Below are positions 41,401 to 54,349 of a stretch of DNA of 64,000 nt, one piece after another. The notes beneath the pieces were generated by a model, which saw nothing but the letters and a program-made list of their open reading frames with translations, was not told the DNA's origin and made no database searches. This stretch comes from Aplidium turbinatum (Eukaryota > Chordata > Ascidiacea > Aplousobranchia > Polyclinidae). Location of the stretch: positions 16,413,695-16,477,694 of the forward strand of contig OU964924.1 in the NCBI GenBank assembly GCA_918807975.1. Direction: 5' to 3'. The first letter of the stretch is position 1; every line of letters starts with the position of its first letter. The position numbers were made by a program, and so were the translations under genes.

Positions 41401-44400
41401 CTGGAGCACCTCGGCAGATTGTCTCAAGGTCCAAGTTGACGTGAAGGAGAAGCCAATGAGCAGGCGAGGACTTCTTTCCATGATTAATCAGGTGTATGAT
41501 GTCTTAGGCATAGTTCAACCGTTTGTTTTGCCCATAAGGAAGCTTTTACAGGAATCGTGTCGAGATGGGAGCGGCTGGGATGACATCATTTCAGAAACTG
41601 CACGCCAGCAGTGGCAAACTTGGTTGCATGGACTACCACAACTGCGTAACGTCTCTATACCACGCAGCTTTAAATTGGCCGACAAGGTTTGCGTTAGCAT
41701 CGAGTTACATGTTTTTTCTGATGCGAGCACTGTGGGGTATGGTGTGGCCAGTTACATTCGTATTGTGTATGCTGATAATTCGGTAAGTTGTGTCTTTTGT
41801 ATGGGGAAATCTCGAGTAGCGCCTTCTAAACCTGTGACTGTACCCCGACTCGAGTTAACTGCAGCCACTATGGCCGTGAAACTAAGTACGTTTATTTGCA
41901 ACATGCTTGAATTTGACTTTAACAACGTGTATTTTTGGACTGACGCTACCATTGTGCTCCAGTACATCCAGAATTGTGCCTCTCGCTTTCATACGTTTGT
42001 GGCTAATCGGCTTCAGGTCATTCATAACTACTCCACACCTGAACAATGGCGTTATGTTCCCACCAGTGTCAATCCGGCTGACATTGCCTCTCGTGGGTTA
42101 ATGCCTAATCGGGTCGACACTGCTGGACTTTGGTTTAATGGTCCTGAATTTTTAAGCGAATGTGTAAGCAATTGGCCGCAGCAGCCAGACGTGATTACAG
42201 TGCCATTGAATGATGATGATGAAATGAAGAACGTTTGCATGGCTACTACCGCAGCTGCGGAAGACAATTTGCTGAAACTGCTCCTGATGCGTCACTCGAA
42301 GTACTGGAAAATCCAAAGATCAGTGGCATGGCTAAAGAGATTCAAAGCGTATATCTTGTGGAAACATTCCAGTTCACCACAGCCGAAGGTTGGTCCACTT
42401 ACAGGCGCAGAGATGTTAGAAGCCACTACCGACCTCGTCAAACTTGTACATTGGGATGATTTCCCTGAAGCAATGACAAGATTACAATCTCTACCCAACA
42501 ATGAACTTTTACCTGACAGGGAGTTGTGCAACAATCCAGCACTCAAGCCACTACGGAAGCTTAGTCCCATTCTGTTGGACGGTGTATTACGAGTAGGTGG
42601 ACGGCTGAGGAATGTGGATCTACCTTTAAACATCAAGCATCCCATAATTCTCCCACCCAACAATCCGTTAACACAAATGCTAATTTGCAACCGGCATGAA
42701 GAGTCTGGACATAGTGGAACTTCGCATGTTTTGAACTCTCTGATGTCAACCTTCTGGATCATTCGTGGTCGTGCGGCCGTACAAAAGGTTCTAAGCTCTT
42801 GCCTTCGTTGTCGGGTGTGGAACACTCGCGTTGGGACGCAACGTATGGGCGATCTCCCAGAATCAAGAACGGCAGCCGGAAAGAAACCCTTTCACTCCAC
42901 TGGCGTCGATTTGATGGGCCCATTGCTTATTAAGCAGGGAAGGAGTACCGTCAAAAGGTACGTCGTTCTGTTTACTTGTATGGCGTCACGTGCCGTCCAT
43001 TTAGAAGTCGCCGAATCGCTGGAAGCAGCTGCATTTATTCAAGCATTTCGAAGGTTCATTTGTCGGCGTGGCAAACCAGAGGTTGTTTTCAGTGACAACG
43101 CCACCAACTTTAAAGGCGCCGAGCGTGAGCTGAACGACGGCGTGAAGTCTTGGAAGAGTGCTAAGTTCCAACATGCAATGACTCAAAGCGAGATCGAGTG
43201 GAAATATAATCCCCCAGCCTGTTCACACTCAGGTGGTGTCTGGGAACGTTTAATCAGATCGGTTAGAAAGCACATGCGCCTCATGGTAGGGGAAACCAGC
43301 TTAGATGATTTCGAGCTGTCAACTTTGATCAGCGAAATAGAGCGAATCTTGAATGATCGGCCCATTACTGACGTTTCAACAGATCCAAAAGACTTTATGG
43401 CTTTAACACCAAGTATGTTGCTTACCGGGACGCTGGAAACGGTCTTGCCGAGTGAAGTGTCGACGAAGAGAGATCTGTATCGACGATCCTGGCGCAAAAC
43501 CCAAGCTGTTGCGGACAAATTTTGGAGTCGCTGGCTGACCGATTATTTGCCAATGCTCCAGCCTAGAAACAAGTGGTATGGGACCTCTCCAAACCTGGAG
43601 ATTGGTGACCTGGTGTTAATAGCGGACGATAATGTCAAACGCGGCTGTTGGCCCAACGCTATAGTGAGAGAATGCTACGCTGATTCAGATGGCCTGGTAC
43701 GTCGGGTGCGCGTCCAAACTGCGGACAATGTATTGATTAGAGACGTGAGGAAAATCTGTTTGCTAGAAGGACATTTGGGCACTCAGCCCTCTGTGACATG
43801 AACTGTTTCTGCTGCGGCTTCGCTGATCGACAATTTTGTTGTTATATGTATTAAGTTAGGCATTGCTATGTTTCACTAGGTGGGCTTAACCTGTCTTAGA
43901 TTGCAGTGCCAATTACTAGTTTTGGTAGCACTGCTAATAGTGACACACGACTGCTACCTTTAGGTTTAGTCTGTTAATTTTATTTCTTGACTGCTCTTTG
44001 AATTTGATATCATTTTTGTTTTTAGTGTCTGTAACCAATGATCTAACTTTGGCGCTTATAGGGCGTACTGGATAATCTTGTCATAATTTTGTGTTGCCTT
44101 TATTATCCTCATTGTGTGTTGTAATTATGTAATAGATCAATGCGTTCAACCTTAGTTACACTGCTGTTTTCGGTTAGGTTACAATAACTACCTGCATGCG
44201 TGTGATTATTCGTTGTTAGTTACTTTCGTACGTTAGGTTAGGAAACTCCCCACGGTGCCTCGCCTCTTGCATGATACCTTTCTCTAATTATGTCCTTGCC
44301 ATTTCTAATTTAGGAACCGTGTGCCTTGATTGCACCGAGTAGTTTTGTCCATTTACTTGTAATAGTCGTAGTGTAACATCTTTACATCTACTAGGTAGCT

Positions 44401-44557
44401 ATCTTGTTACCGCCCTTAACAGTCGTGCTTGACTAGGTAGCTATCTGGTTACAGCTCTTGACACTCGTGCTTGAATGTGTAGTATCGTTTAGTGCGTTTC
44501 ATATCGTTTTAAGGATCCGTTGTTTTGTAAAAGGTCATGCCCTTTTAGGGGGCGGTA
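38495..44557 (+). mobile_element. BEL/Pao retrotransposon interior with one long open frame, fossil copy
   Basis: A single frame runs from about 38495 to the stop at 43801 (1704 codons counted from 38687). Parts in order: gag-like region (QLRKFSGDIGQYPSFVQEF), zinc knuckles, protease (YALMDTGSTTSIC), Pao-type reverse transcriptase with YVDD, RNase H, integrase (GVDLMGPLLIKQGRSTVKRY) and the DUF5641-like end. The coding part looks whole. The 5' LTR and leader are missing, and the frame begins directly beside the A-rich LINE tail. 43802-44557 is 3' untranslated sequence ending in a purine-rich tract. Likely fairly young. Confidence 0.92.
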
Positions 44558-46252
44558 TGTTACGGATCCCCTTCACGGTATGTTACGGACCAGAAGCAAC
44601 AATCACTTTTTCCTCCCCTACTTCTCCAAAAGCTTGACTCAACAATCCATTCAGTTTAGTGGAGTTAAAGTGTGGAACCATCTCCCGAAAACCATCACTG
44701 AAATTGAAACCTTTTCAATATTTTGCAGTAACTTGAAAAAGCACTTGCGTTTTGAAAATTAACCTCTAACAACCTATGCTGTAACTCTTTAATGATCTGA
44801 CTGTATTATTGATTGTTGCACCATATCCTGGTGTAGCATGCCTTTCCAAATGCCACTTTTGTAAATTTATCCTACATATCATATATTACTATATTATACA
44901 TTAACATATCTTACTATACGTATATCTTATATATTACACCCGACCGGATAAGGATGATGATTAGCCTATTATCTTTACTCTTCCATGAATAAGCTACTAT
45001 ACCATTTTGTATAATTTAATATTTGCCAGATAAGAATATATCACTATGTTACTACCAGCTTGCATCTAACTACTCCCTGATTATTATAAGCTATTATGTT
45101 CGTTCAGAGGATCGCTTGACTTTTCGTAAGATTATTATTTAGGTTGGGTTTGGAAAAGATGCTTGAAACAACTCAGACACTACATCCTTCATCGGCACTA
45201 CCAAAGAATCTCCACCTCTCATTAGCGATACCAAAAACACTCCATCCCTCATTGACGCTAATTCAACTCTTATTAGAAATACCAAAAACACGCTGCTATA
45301 TCATCATGCTTCTTATGCTCTTACATGCGCAGGAAATTAATTTAAAAAACAAAGCTTTTTTAACTATTTTATCTTGATAATGAGCTGCCATATTATGTAT
45401 TTGTTCTGCAATATATAGGCTACTTAATATCGTTGCTGCGAACACTTTATTTCTGTATGAAATCTGTAAATAGTCCTTGTTTTGATAGTCCGTTACGTAA
45501 TTTCAATATGTGTGTGTAAGTGTAACTGTGTATATTAGTTTGTTTTTGTGATGTTAGGTTCAGTCGTGTTCTCATTGCTTTAAGAATTGGCGCTCCAGTT
45601 GTTCCAGGAATGAGGAGGCGACTGATTCTTAACTAATTCATCAACTTATTTTAAAGTATCAGGTTTGGTGGCCGTGCTTAACTATATTTATTGATGCATA
45701 TACCGCAATATTAGATCCTTTCATGCACGTCTTAAACCATTAAGGTTTTGCCACCTTTTCCTTTTGTTGGTTTTGTTACTGTATTTCTTTTTCACAATAT
45801 CATTTCTTTTGCATTCTAACAAAGAAAAATAAATTGAATTGAATTGATATCTGAGCGTTCTTGCAACTGTTAAATTCTTTATCGATTGTCGATCAACTAA
45901 TCTCGTGACGTCATCTCGCGGTCGCTTTGGAACTGTCTTTTAGATACTGACATCGCTAGAGTTAGGACGTATTTTGCTGTCTCTTAATTACTAGACAGTG
46001 GTTGTTTCAATAATTGGTAATCCTTTCATCAACCTCATCACTCGAATTAAGTTGGTCATTGTTATTCCTTTAAGTGTTTACATCATAGGCTTGAGCCACA
46101 ATTATACTGTGTTACCCATCTCCTTTGGTGATTTAACTGAGTGTGGTATTTTAGACAGTGTGGGTGTCAAGTCAGGAATAATTAGGTACAGGTTGACGAC
46201 TGATCTACCAGACTATCCACTAAAATTAAGTAGGCGAGCAGCGGCGGTAACA
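44558..46252 (+). repeat. Probable BEL/Pao LTR, split by a LINE fragment
   Basis: tgttacgga follows the purine tract at 44558 (and again at 44581), and ggcggtaaca ends at 46252; the two ends are short inverted matches. The LINE fragment 44589-45851 sits inside. The bases after 46252, tttggttttggtgacattta, resemble a BEL leader next to a 5' LTR and not host flank. Confidence 0.5.
44589..45851 (+). mobile_element. CR1/L2-like LINE 3' fragment
   Basis: About 95% like 17087-18350 by eye. It carries the last ORF portion (FFLPYFSKSLTQQSIQFSGV and KVWNHLPKTITEIETFSIFC) and the 3' UTR, ending in ttgaattgaattgatatc. Its target duplication was not identified. Confidence 0.8.
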
Positions 46253-46312
46253 TTTGGTTTTGGTGACATTTAGAAACAATCGATTTGTTGATAGTCATTG
46301 ATCTATGCCAGG

Positions 46313-46502
46313 GGTCACCAAACTTTTTTCTCTGAGGGCCGGATTGCTGCGAGATTAACAGCTGCGGGCCGGATGCAAATTGCGAAAAGATTTACAACCA
46401 TATAGAATCTCCATTGACTTGAATTGAGCACAATAAATAACAAAGTCAGCGGTGGAATAGCAAAGCTGTGATGAAAATCGAAAGGTTGCTAGAAAAGTTA
46501 TC
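46313..46502. mobile_element. hAT-like left end fragment
   Basis: caggggtcaccaaactttttt followed by gggccggatt is typical of a hAT MITE terminus. No matching right end was found; a solo LTR follows. Confidence 0.4.
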
Positions 46503-47234
46503 TGTAGCGGACAGTATATAATTTAGCTTAACCGCCCATACCTAGCTGTGGAAGCTTAAGCTACAGCAACATTCCGAGCGCAGTGATCGCAGGGAATGAT
46601 CGAGAACAACGTCTAGACTTCTTAGTTATAAGTATGTTTTTATTGTAGAAAGGAACTTCACATCATGAACTTCCTCTCAAGAACCATCTTGATTATAATC
46701 GAACACAATTTAAATCACCACAACCAAACTGGGCCATGGCTTTGATCCCAGCAAAAAGAACTTAGATTACAAATTAGAACATACTAGAAATTATATCACT
46801 ACTGGACCAAACCTGGTCTTCCAACCTCACCAGAATAACATCTCTACTGCACCAAAAATTATACTGTTACTCGACCAAGCATGGTCTTCCAATCGTACCA
46901 AAAATTATACTATTACTGTCTGTTGAATTGAAGGCCAGAACGCGATATAGGCTGCATAGTCGCTGAGGAATCAAGCATCTGTAGGCTATAACGTTGAAGA
47001 GACGAAAAACTACGCATTAAAACTGCCGGTTGCAAGAATGATTTTAGCTTATGGCATGCGATTTCTTGAAAGGCACGCAAATTCTTAATCACGCTTCAAA
47101 ATCTCGAAGCATATATAACTGCAAAATTACTTGAATTACTGGGTAACGTTACATATAAGCTTATGCAAAAGAACGACAATTTCATGACGGTAATAAACGT
47201 TGAAAAGACCTAAGGTGAAACGCAGGGCGCTACA
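46503..47234. mobile_element. Solo LTR (732 bp)
   Basis: Starts tgtagcgg, ends cgctaca, with 5-bp duplication ttatc (46498-46502 and 47235-47239). Same family as 21031-21820. Confidence 0.8.
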
Positions 47235-47401
47235 TTATCCCCTGCTGTGATACACTACAGGGCATCGTGCTCTTGAAAAAACATTACATCTTTCCAAATT
47301 TGGTCTAGGCTCTCCCCATTTGTGGTGGCCTAATGATAAACAGCAATGTCAGTCCTTTACAAAAAGTTTGGTAACTTTTTTCCTTAACAGTTGTGGTGCA
47401 G

Positions 47402-47575
47402 CTGTTATCAATCAATCATTTTATTTTTCGTCATTAACGCGTCCGGGACGAAAAAGATAGGCTACTAACTACAAAAATCGATATAGACTTACCAACACGT
47501 TAATGAACGGGAAAAGGTGGCAAAACCTTGAAAGGTTTAAAACGTGCCTGAATGAAAAATTATGTAGGCCTAGTA
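47402..47575 (-). mobile_element. LINE 3' tail fragment
   Basis: Reverse complement of the 4245-4615 LINE tail without the hairpin; starts with the (atca)n tail on the plus strand. Confidence 0.6.
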
Positions 47576-48603
47576 CAGCGGTTCCCAACCTGTGGGTCGC
47601 AACCCCAACTGGGGTCGCCTGACAATTTGCCTGGGGTCACCCGAGGCCTTCTGAAAAGTTTAGAATTTTACTAGTTTAGAAATTTAGAAAGTTAACTCTT
47701 AACAATGGGCAGCTCACCACAGAGTGCATCGCGATTTTACTAGAGTCTAGTAAAAATCGCGATTGTACCATGGTTTGTCTAGTAACTAGATAACTAATAA
47801 CTAGACAAACCAGAACACCCTAGGCAAAAATAATGCACTTTTTAAGCAAAAGTTGGACTTGAGGTCGCGATTTTTGTTGACATTTGTGAGAAAAAAGTTA
47901 AATTTTAAAACATTGAGCAGCTTGGACGCAAGTTGAGACCTAGGCTATTATTTCTGCATCAGTTGATAGCCTAGGCAAGCCAGTGTAGGCTCAGTGGCGT
48001 AGCAGTTACTTGGCGGTCCTGGCTCTGCGCCAGGGGCGGCAGGCTGCAAGGGGGCGGAAAAATGAGGCTGCACAGTGCATTCACCATCAGAGTTGAAGAT
48101 GTTCCTGAGAATGCACAAGAGGAGTTCATTGAACTCATTACCAGCGATGCAGCAAAAACTGATTTTTCTTCAGTGTCAGTTACCAAATTTTGGATCAAAA
48201 GTTTGCGGTCATATCCCATTCTGTCTGAGATCGCATTGCGCCTGATTCTTCCTTTTCCAACAACATACCTTTGTGAAACAGGCTTTTCAAGCTTGTTGGT
48301 TATCAAATCTAAATATAGGAGCAGACTTGATGCAGAAGATGATCTGCGTTGTGCTCTTGCAAAGACTGCTCCAAGGATTTCAGATCTGGCTAAAAAGAAG
48401 CAAGCACAGCCTTCTCACTGAACAAATTGTTGTGTTGTTTATTTATTATGAAGTCAAATTTAATATATAGTCTAGTAGCCTATCCAGTTAGCTCCAAAAG
48501 TGCAGTGAAAGAGGATCAACCCAACTAATTTTATCCTTGGGGTCACCGCAACTTGGCAAATGTTATAAAAGGGTCACAGCACCAAAAAGGTTGGGAACCG
48601 CTG
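47576..48603 (+). mobile_element. hAT transposon, internally deleted (1,028 bp)
   Basis: 8-bp duplication gcctagta (47568-47575 and 48604-48611) with TIR cagcggttcccaacct at both ends. It keeps only the 3' part of its transposase gene. Near 47997, cagtggcgtagcag looks like the end of another hAT element, so there may be a small nested insertion. Confidence 0.9.
48062..48421 (+). CDS. hAT transposase C-terminal dimerisation domain (remnant)
   Basis: 120 codons. FWIKSLRSYPILSEIALRLI, then PFPTTYLCETGFSSLLVIKS and KYRSRLDAEDDLRCAL, are the hATC dimerisation region of the ZBED5/FAM200-like branch of hAT. The BED finger and the catalytic core are missing, so it cannot transpose anything. The first Met is probably not native; the frame continues from an internal deletion. 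Confidence 0.85.
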   Translation: MRLHSAFTIRVEDVPENAQEEFIELITSDAAKTDFSSVSVTKFWIKSLRSYPILSEIALRLILPFPTTYLCETGFSSLLVIKSKYRSRLDAEDDLRCALAKTAPRISDLAKKKQAQPSH

Positions 48604-48611
48604 GCCTAGTA

Positions 48612-48990
48612 GGTTATTGGTCACAGCGGAAAACCATAATAAATTCTTGGGAAAGTTGTAACATAAAATTCCCGAATCCTTTCATCTGTATGCGATGACA
48701 CCGAAACGAAAAAATACTCTTCTGAAAACGTCTTTTTACAAATTGTATTTCAAGAAAAAATAGCCACATGATGTCGAAAAGGGAGCGCAACACAGTACGC
48801 ACTAAAACTTGTCACCCCAATACAGATTACTGAGATAAAAGACGGAAATTTCCTCTAGTTGGTAAACACAAGCAAAACAGTTTTAATAGTCGACCAACCT
48901 TTCCAGCGACAATTCTAAAATGACGAAACTCATTGAGATATTTCAAAGCCACATAACTTGCAGCTGTGACGTAATAGTAGATATGCATTG
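48612..48990. repeat. Left end of a TIR element shared with 61843-63731
   Basis: From ggtcacagcggaaaacc through cacagtacgcactaaaactt to aaagccacata it matches 61843-62172 at roughly 90%. The rest of this copy is not recognised. Confidence 0.7.
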
Positions 48991-49321
48991 TTATGCAATT
49001 CCACAGGTGTTAAAAAGGATTGTGCAATGTTTTACAGGTGTTACGAAAAGATGATGCAATCTCTGCTCATTTTTTAGCAATATTCCATGACATAAGACAC
49101 CAGGTTATTAGACCTTAACGGTTTTATGTGACGTTTGATTCGGGGAACGATTGTCCGTAACAAAGTTAACAGTCTGACCCTGACATAACTAAAAAAGAAT
49201 TGACGACAATCGTGAGCCAATAGATGAAAGACACGCGATACACAAATTGTTTGAATCACGCACGGTTAGGTTAATACGCAAATACAAAAGGCATGCAAAG
49301 AGTGAACAACAATAAGAATAA
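48991..49321. other. No recognised gene
   Basis: AT-rich sequence, perhaps the remainder of the TIR element to the left. Confidence 0.3.
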
Positions 49322-49323
49322 TA

Positions 49324-50293
49324 GGGCAAAGTGGGGCGTGTTGTCACAATTTTTACAAATCAGCATATATCTCGTTCTGTACCAATGGTATCGAAATGCT
49401 AGATAGTGCAATTGAAAGAGGTATCATTCGACTTCTTTTAGCTACAGCTAAAGTTTTTCTGGATTATTTAGTTTTTACATAAATGCATGTTTAATGCAAG
49501 TGAATGGACTGTGACAAAACGCCCCACCCCGGGGCGTGTTGTCACAGAGCATGGGGCGTGTTGTCACAAAATTTCTGCACATGCTTTATGACCAAAATAT
49601 GACAGACACCAACAAAAAATGATTTTAATACAGGCTGAACGAATAAAAAAATATGCAAAATGCAAAAAAAATTTAATTTGCAACATATTGGTAAAAATTT
49701 TATGCGCATTATCAAAAACAATAAAAATGTCATCTTGAGAATTATGTGTCACTATCGCATATATGTGTGTATCATTATCTAACATTAATTTTTATTTCCC
49801 AAAAAAGCGTTGTATTTTAACAAATACGCATATTACCTCGTTGTATAAGCATGGATAATTTTTTATGTTTCTTAATATTAAAAATGCACACCACGGGGCG
49901 TGTAGTCACAGATGTGACAACACGCCCCGTGGTATGAAATCAGGTGGTTTCAACAACCATGTGTACATCTCTACTTGCATGTCTTATCTGTTTGGTATGA
50001 TGAAAAGAGCAGGCTTAAAGCTAACGAATGGTACCTTTCCTGATCAGTTATGATCCTACCTTAGTTTGCCAGACCATTTTTTAGTTTAGTTAAAAAACCT
50101 GATTTTGCTCAAAATTCAATGGCACTCCTCATAATTTCTGCTGTGGTGACAAATTTATTAATCTTCACTGCTTGTACGAAAGAGAACTGAAAACTATGCC
50201 TTCCATTGAAAACTCGTAGTTATACGCTTGGGTTATCACATGGAAATCGTGCTGTGACAACACGCCCCTGTGACAACATGCCCCACTTTGCCC
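49324..50293. mobile_element. 970-bp TIR element with repeated GGGGCGTG/TTGTCAC boxes
   Basis: Ends gggcaaagtggggcgtg and the reverse of gccccactttgccc, with TA on both sides (49322-49323 and 50294-50295). The box ggggcgtgttgtcac recurs at 49333, near 49532 and 49555, and in reverse near 49920 and 50258. 49893-49934 is a hairpin built from two boxes. No coding capacity. The superfamily is unknown. Confidence 0.75.
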
Positions 50294-50419
50294 TACACGA
50301 AGACACATAAAATTGGTACCATAGGTACACGCTATATACAATGGTTGCGATAATAACCAACTGTTCAGGGCTCAGACAAGTGTCGGCCACCGCAGACAGA
50401 ACTAGGCTCAAACCCTAAC

Positions 50420-53400
50420 TCTTAGGTGTTCTTTACGGGGGCGAGGCACGAAATATCCCTCAACACGTAGTCTACTTTCACTTCCCCCGTACTCTCATCA
50501 TAGTTGCAAACGGTAACTTTAGCTCTACGAACCACAGGCTTCCCTTTCCTAATTTGTGGGACTACCTCATGCACCCTCCCAAGTTGATACTTCCCACGTT
50601 TACCAATGTCTTGGAGAGAACCCACCACTACAAGTTGACCAGGCTCCAAATTCTCGGCCATTTTTAACCATTTTTTCCTGCCCTGAAGCCCTGGCAAGTA
50701 AAAATCGATCCATGTACTCCAAAACTGCTGAGAAAGTGACAAATTGAACCGATAATCCCTTCTTAGTTGGTGACGATCATGTGGTTGTCCAACATCACAA
50801 TATGGGTCTAAATATGGGGTCAAAAGTGAGGCAGGGGTGATGACAATAAAATCCTTAGGGTCGTCACTCAAAGGTACCACAAGGCGTTCATTCACTATCC
50901 GAACGGCACTGCCTGTGTACGTACAAGCAGTTCAATAAAATTGAACTTGCGTATTGAAGTGTCCAAAACGTGAAAAAATGCAATTTTAGTCACATCGGCC
51001 ATGAGACCAAATCTACCAAGCCGAAATCTAGCAAAGACATCTACCAGAGGGTTTAACAAGTCAGGACCCGAAAACATTACATCATTAACTCAAGTTCCTC
51101 GGAAGTTAGACTTTCCATCGTAAACAATGCGCTTTTTTAATTGTGACGTCACAAGGTATGGTAAATAGCCTACCACTCAAATCCCTTTACATTTTCTGCT
51201 TCACCAGCACGCTCAATATAACCATTAGATTTAAGATCTTTCATGGTGTTGGTAAGAAAATCACGAAGTTCAGGTTGTTTTAAAGCCTTCTTCCTTAAAG
51301 CAGCAGCTCTACTAACGCCAACACATAATTATTAGGTAGATCAATATCTTCTTTCAACGGTACAGGTATCTCAAATCGACCGTCTTTCAACTCAATATTC
51401 GGTTCAACAAGTTTCCTAGCCAAAATGTCACTGCGAAACAATTCACAGGGTTCATTTTGCAACGTCAAATCCTGAATGACTTTATTCAGGTCTGCTATCT
51501 CCATATCACGAGAATCAATTTTTTGCTGAATGCCAGAGATGACATCCGACTCTGAAGAAGTCTGCACCATGCACACGTTAGCAACGCTTTCATCTAAGGG
51601 TGACTTACCACAACAAGCCAACCAACCGAGAGGAGTAAGTAAAGCATGTAGTTCACTACGATTTTCATCAAGACCCTCTTCTTTAGCCCACATCAAATAA
51701 GCGTTGTCGTTGCCAATCAGCACTGCATTCGCTTAAATGGTACACATTCACGTCATGAAAATGACGGAAACCACTTAAATCCTGCTTATGCGGCAAAGTT
51801 TTAACATCGTCAGCCCAAGCTGGGTTAACCACCGAGATTATATCACAAAACAGTTCATCCGTCTCTAACGACTTGATGTTGAGTTTAACAAGGTCAGTAC
51901 AAGTAGGTTTCTGACCAGCCAGGGTATCCATTTTAAACGACGCTTTATCATACGGTTTAAGGCCAAGTTCGCACACCAAATCACTCGAAACAAACACCAA
52001 CTGCAAACCAAAATCATGCTGACAATACACCAACTTCGATTTACCCGTTATTGGATTCAAAACACGAGAGCAGTAATGCGGTTAAAGGCTGCTTTAACAT
52101 TTCCAATCTTAACATTACACACAGGAACTCTGGCACAAACATCATCTTTGCCGACCGAATCCAGAGAATCACGTGGCGTCACATAAAAATCATGCAGAAG
52201 AAAAAAGTGTTTCCTATCATTGTTAGGCCCACACTTACGACAGTTGTTTGCATGATCACAGTCTCTAACCATATGCTGGCGCAAAGCGCAAACAATTCAA
52301 GCATTTGCCAGCTTTCACAATAACATCTCTCCGATCTTTAGGTATCAAGCGCAAAAATTCCTTACAATTAGACAAAAAATGATGTTCAACTTGACCCCGT
52401 GACAAACAATAAATAGGCTACATGCTACAAGACCTCCACGAACTCTAAAACGTTGGGGCAAGCGAGCTAACGACATTTTATCTTGTCTTCCTCTGTCAAG
52501 CCAGGGGTGTCTGAAACCAAATTAGCAATCGTTTGCGCAGCTGTTCTAACACAAGCTGCTTGTAACAAAGTCAAACAAGTTCCTTTAAAGGGCGAAGCTG
52601 TCATCAAGGCCGTAACAGAATTTTTAAAGAAGACAAATGGCATATTATTACCATCGTAACCAATCAAGGCCGCCTTATCGAAAACGTCCTACCATTTTGG
52701 TATTCAAAAAGCAATCATGCTGTTGAGCACCCGATTTAGCGGGAGAAGACAAGCTATATCCCTTAAGGGGCTGAGGGCGCTCAGTCACATGCACAGCCCG
52801 ATCACGATCCTCACACACGTTAAAATCAGTAGACGCGACACGCCTCTCACAACCACTCAAGTTACGTGTAGCTGGGCGATCAAAACCTAGCGCCACAGAA
52901 AACTGTGAAGGGAGAAAAACATTTCTTCTGATGGCGGCCCCGTGACCTGTGCGCTCTGGGGGAGAAGATCGGCTAAAATTCGCAGGCCTTGGCTCTAGAT
53001 CATTCGGAAGACCGTTAGCCGCGACCCCGAGACCTCCTGAAACAGCTGGAAAACATGTGGATTGTACTGGTCCACTTACGCATTGACCAGGTATCTGGAA
53101 AAGGTTACCGTATATGTAAATTTAACCTCGAATAAAGTTCACTTCTGAATTGGCTTGAAGAGCCCTTCTTAGAGCTACACCGGGAGCCCACCTCTGATCG
53201 ATATTTAGCTAAAGCTACCTCCTTACGTTGTTCAGCCCTCAACTGGGCGTCTTTGAGTGAAAACTCAGCAGCTCTCGCTTCGGCCTCGGCTTGTAAGCTA
53301 TCTGGAACTCCTTTCGTCTTAGCTGAAGGTTAATTTCTGCAACTATCCGTGACGAGCTCCTAGTGCTTACATTTGAGGCGCTATCCTCAGGGTGTATGTC

Positions 53401-53822
53401 AGCATCCAACTTATCTGAGTATTCACTTTCTTTTTTTTAAAGTTAATTTTTAACAAGTCAAATTCGGGATCTACTCTATCACGAAGTTCTGCCAAATTTT
53501 CAGAGTTAAAAATTTTGCTCAAAAGTGCATGGAAATGCCGTAAATCCTCTTCCAAAGTAGATAACTTAGATCTAAAAATTAACAATTCTCGCTTATCACC
53601 TAAAAAACCTAGGGCTACAGAAAGTTCTACAATTTGAGTGAAAATATCCCTTCTAAGATACCGGGCCTCCCTAATTAACTTAGCCTCATCATTACTGGGT
53701 CCCTCCCCAGAATGGCCTGCCCGACCGCAAAGAACATCATCAGGTTTAAACCCAGTCGAGTCGACGGCGGTCGAGTCCTTGTTGACACCGAGTGTAGACA
53801 TAATAAATATTGGGTTTAACAA
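50420..53822 (-). mobile_element. BEL/Pao retrotransposon, badly decayed fossil
   Basis: Read on the minus strand from the right: gag-like start (STLGVNKDSTAVDSTGF) near 53.8 kb, a zinc-knuckle-like piece near 52.2 kb, a protease/DUF1758-like region near 51.7-52.0 kb, a reverse-transcriptase fragment near 51.0 kb and a DUF5641-like end near 50.4-50.9 kb. It is much shorter than a full element, has lost much of pol, and carries many breaks (at least six). No LTR could be delimited. Old compared with the copy at 38.5-44.6 kb. Confidence 0.8.
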
Positions 53823-53929
53823 TTAAAATTTAAGTTATACACACACAAACAATTACAGTAGTTATAAAAACTTAACTGCCCCAGTAAACATTGATTGTTG
53901 GGGCAACATTGGCAAGAAGTTGGCCGCAA

Positions 53930-54345
53930 CATTGACAAGATGCAGACGCCAACATTGGCAAGATGTTTTATGCACCATTTGGATGCATCTGGCCAGCGTT
54001 GGCGTCTGCATCTTGCCACCGTTGGCTTCTGCATCTTGCCAACATTGGATTATGCATCTTGCCAACGCTGGCTTCTGCATCTTGCCAACGCTGGCTTCTG
54101 CATCTTGCCAACATTGGCTTCTGCATCTTGCCAACGTTGGCAAAATGTTTTATGCACCATTTGGATGCATCTGGCCAGCGTTGGCGTCTGCATCTTGCCA
54201 ACGCTGGCTTCTGCATCTTGCCAACGTTGGCTTCTGCATCTTGCCAACGTTGGCAAAATATTTTATGCACCATTTTGCTTCATCTTGCCAACGTTGGCAT
54301 CTGTATCTGGCCAACGTTGGCAAGATGGCTTGTGCACCATTTTGC
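53930..54345. repeat. GTTGGC/CTGCATCTTGCC minisatellite
   Basis: Units of about 23-24 bp (cttctgcatcttgccaacg plus ttgg) are repeated, with a longer ~183-bp higher-order unit that begins atgttttatgcaccatttgg at about 53963 and 54146 and partly near 54262. The unit gives open frames in several frames on both strands, which are artefacts. Confidence 0.85.
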
Positions 54346-54349
54346 TTCA

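Noticed and set aside
47753-47815. Direct and inverted ctagt-rich words as a small palindromic element
   Set aside because: Simple local repeats of ctagtaa inside the hAT element with no defined ends.
4347-50293. CRISPR-like array suspected from repeated GC-rich boxes
   Set aside because: The boxes are irregularly spaced within hairpins and TIRs, have no spacer pattern, and the DNA is eukaryotic.
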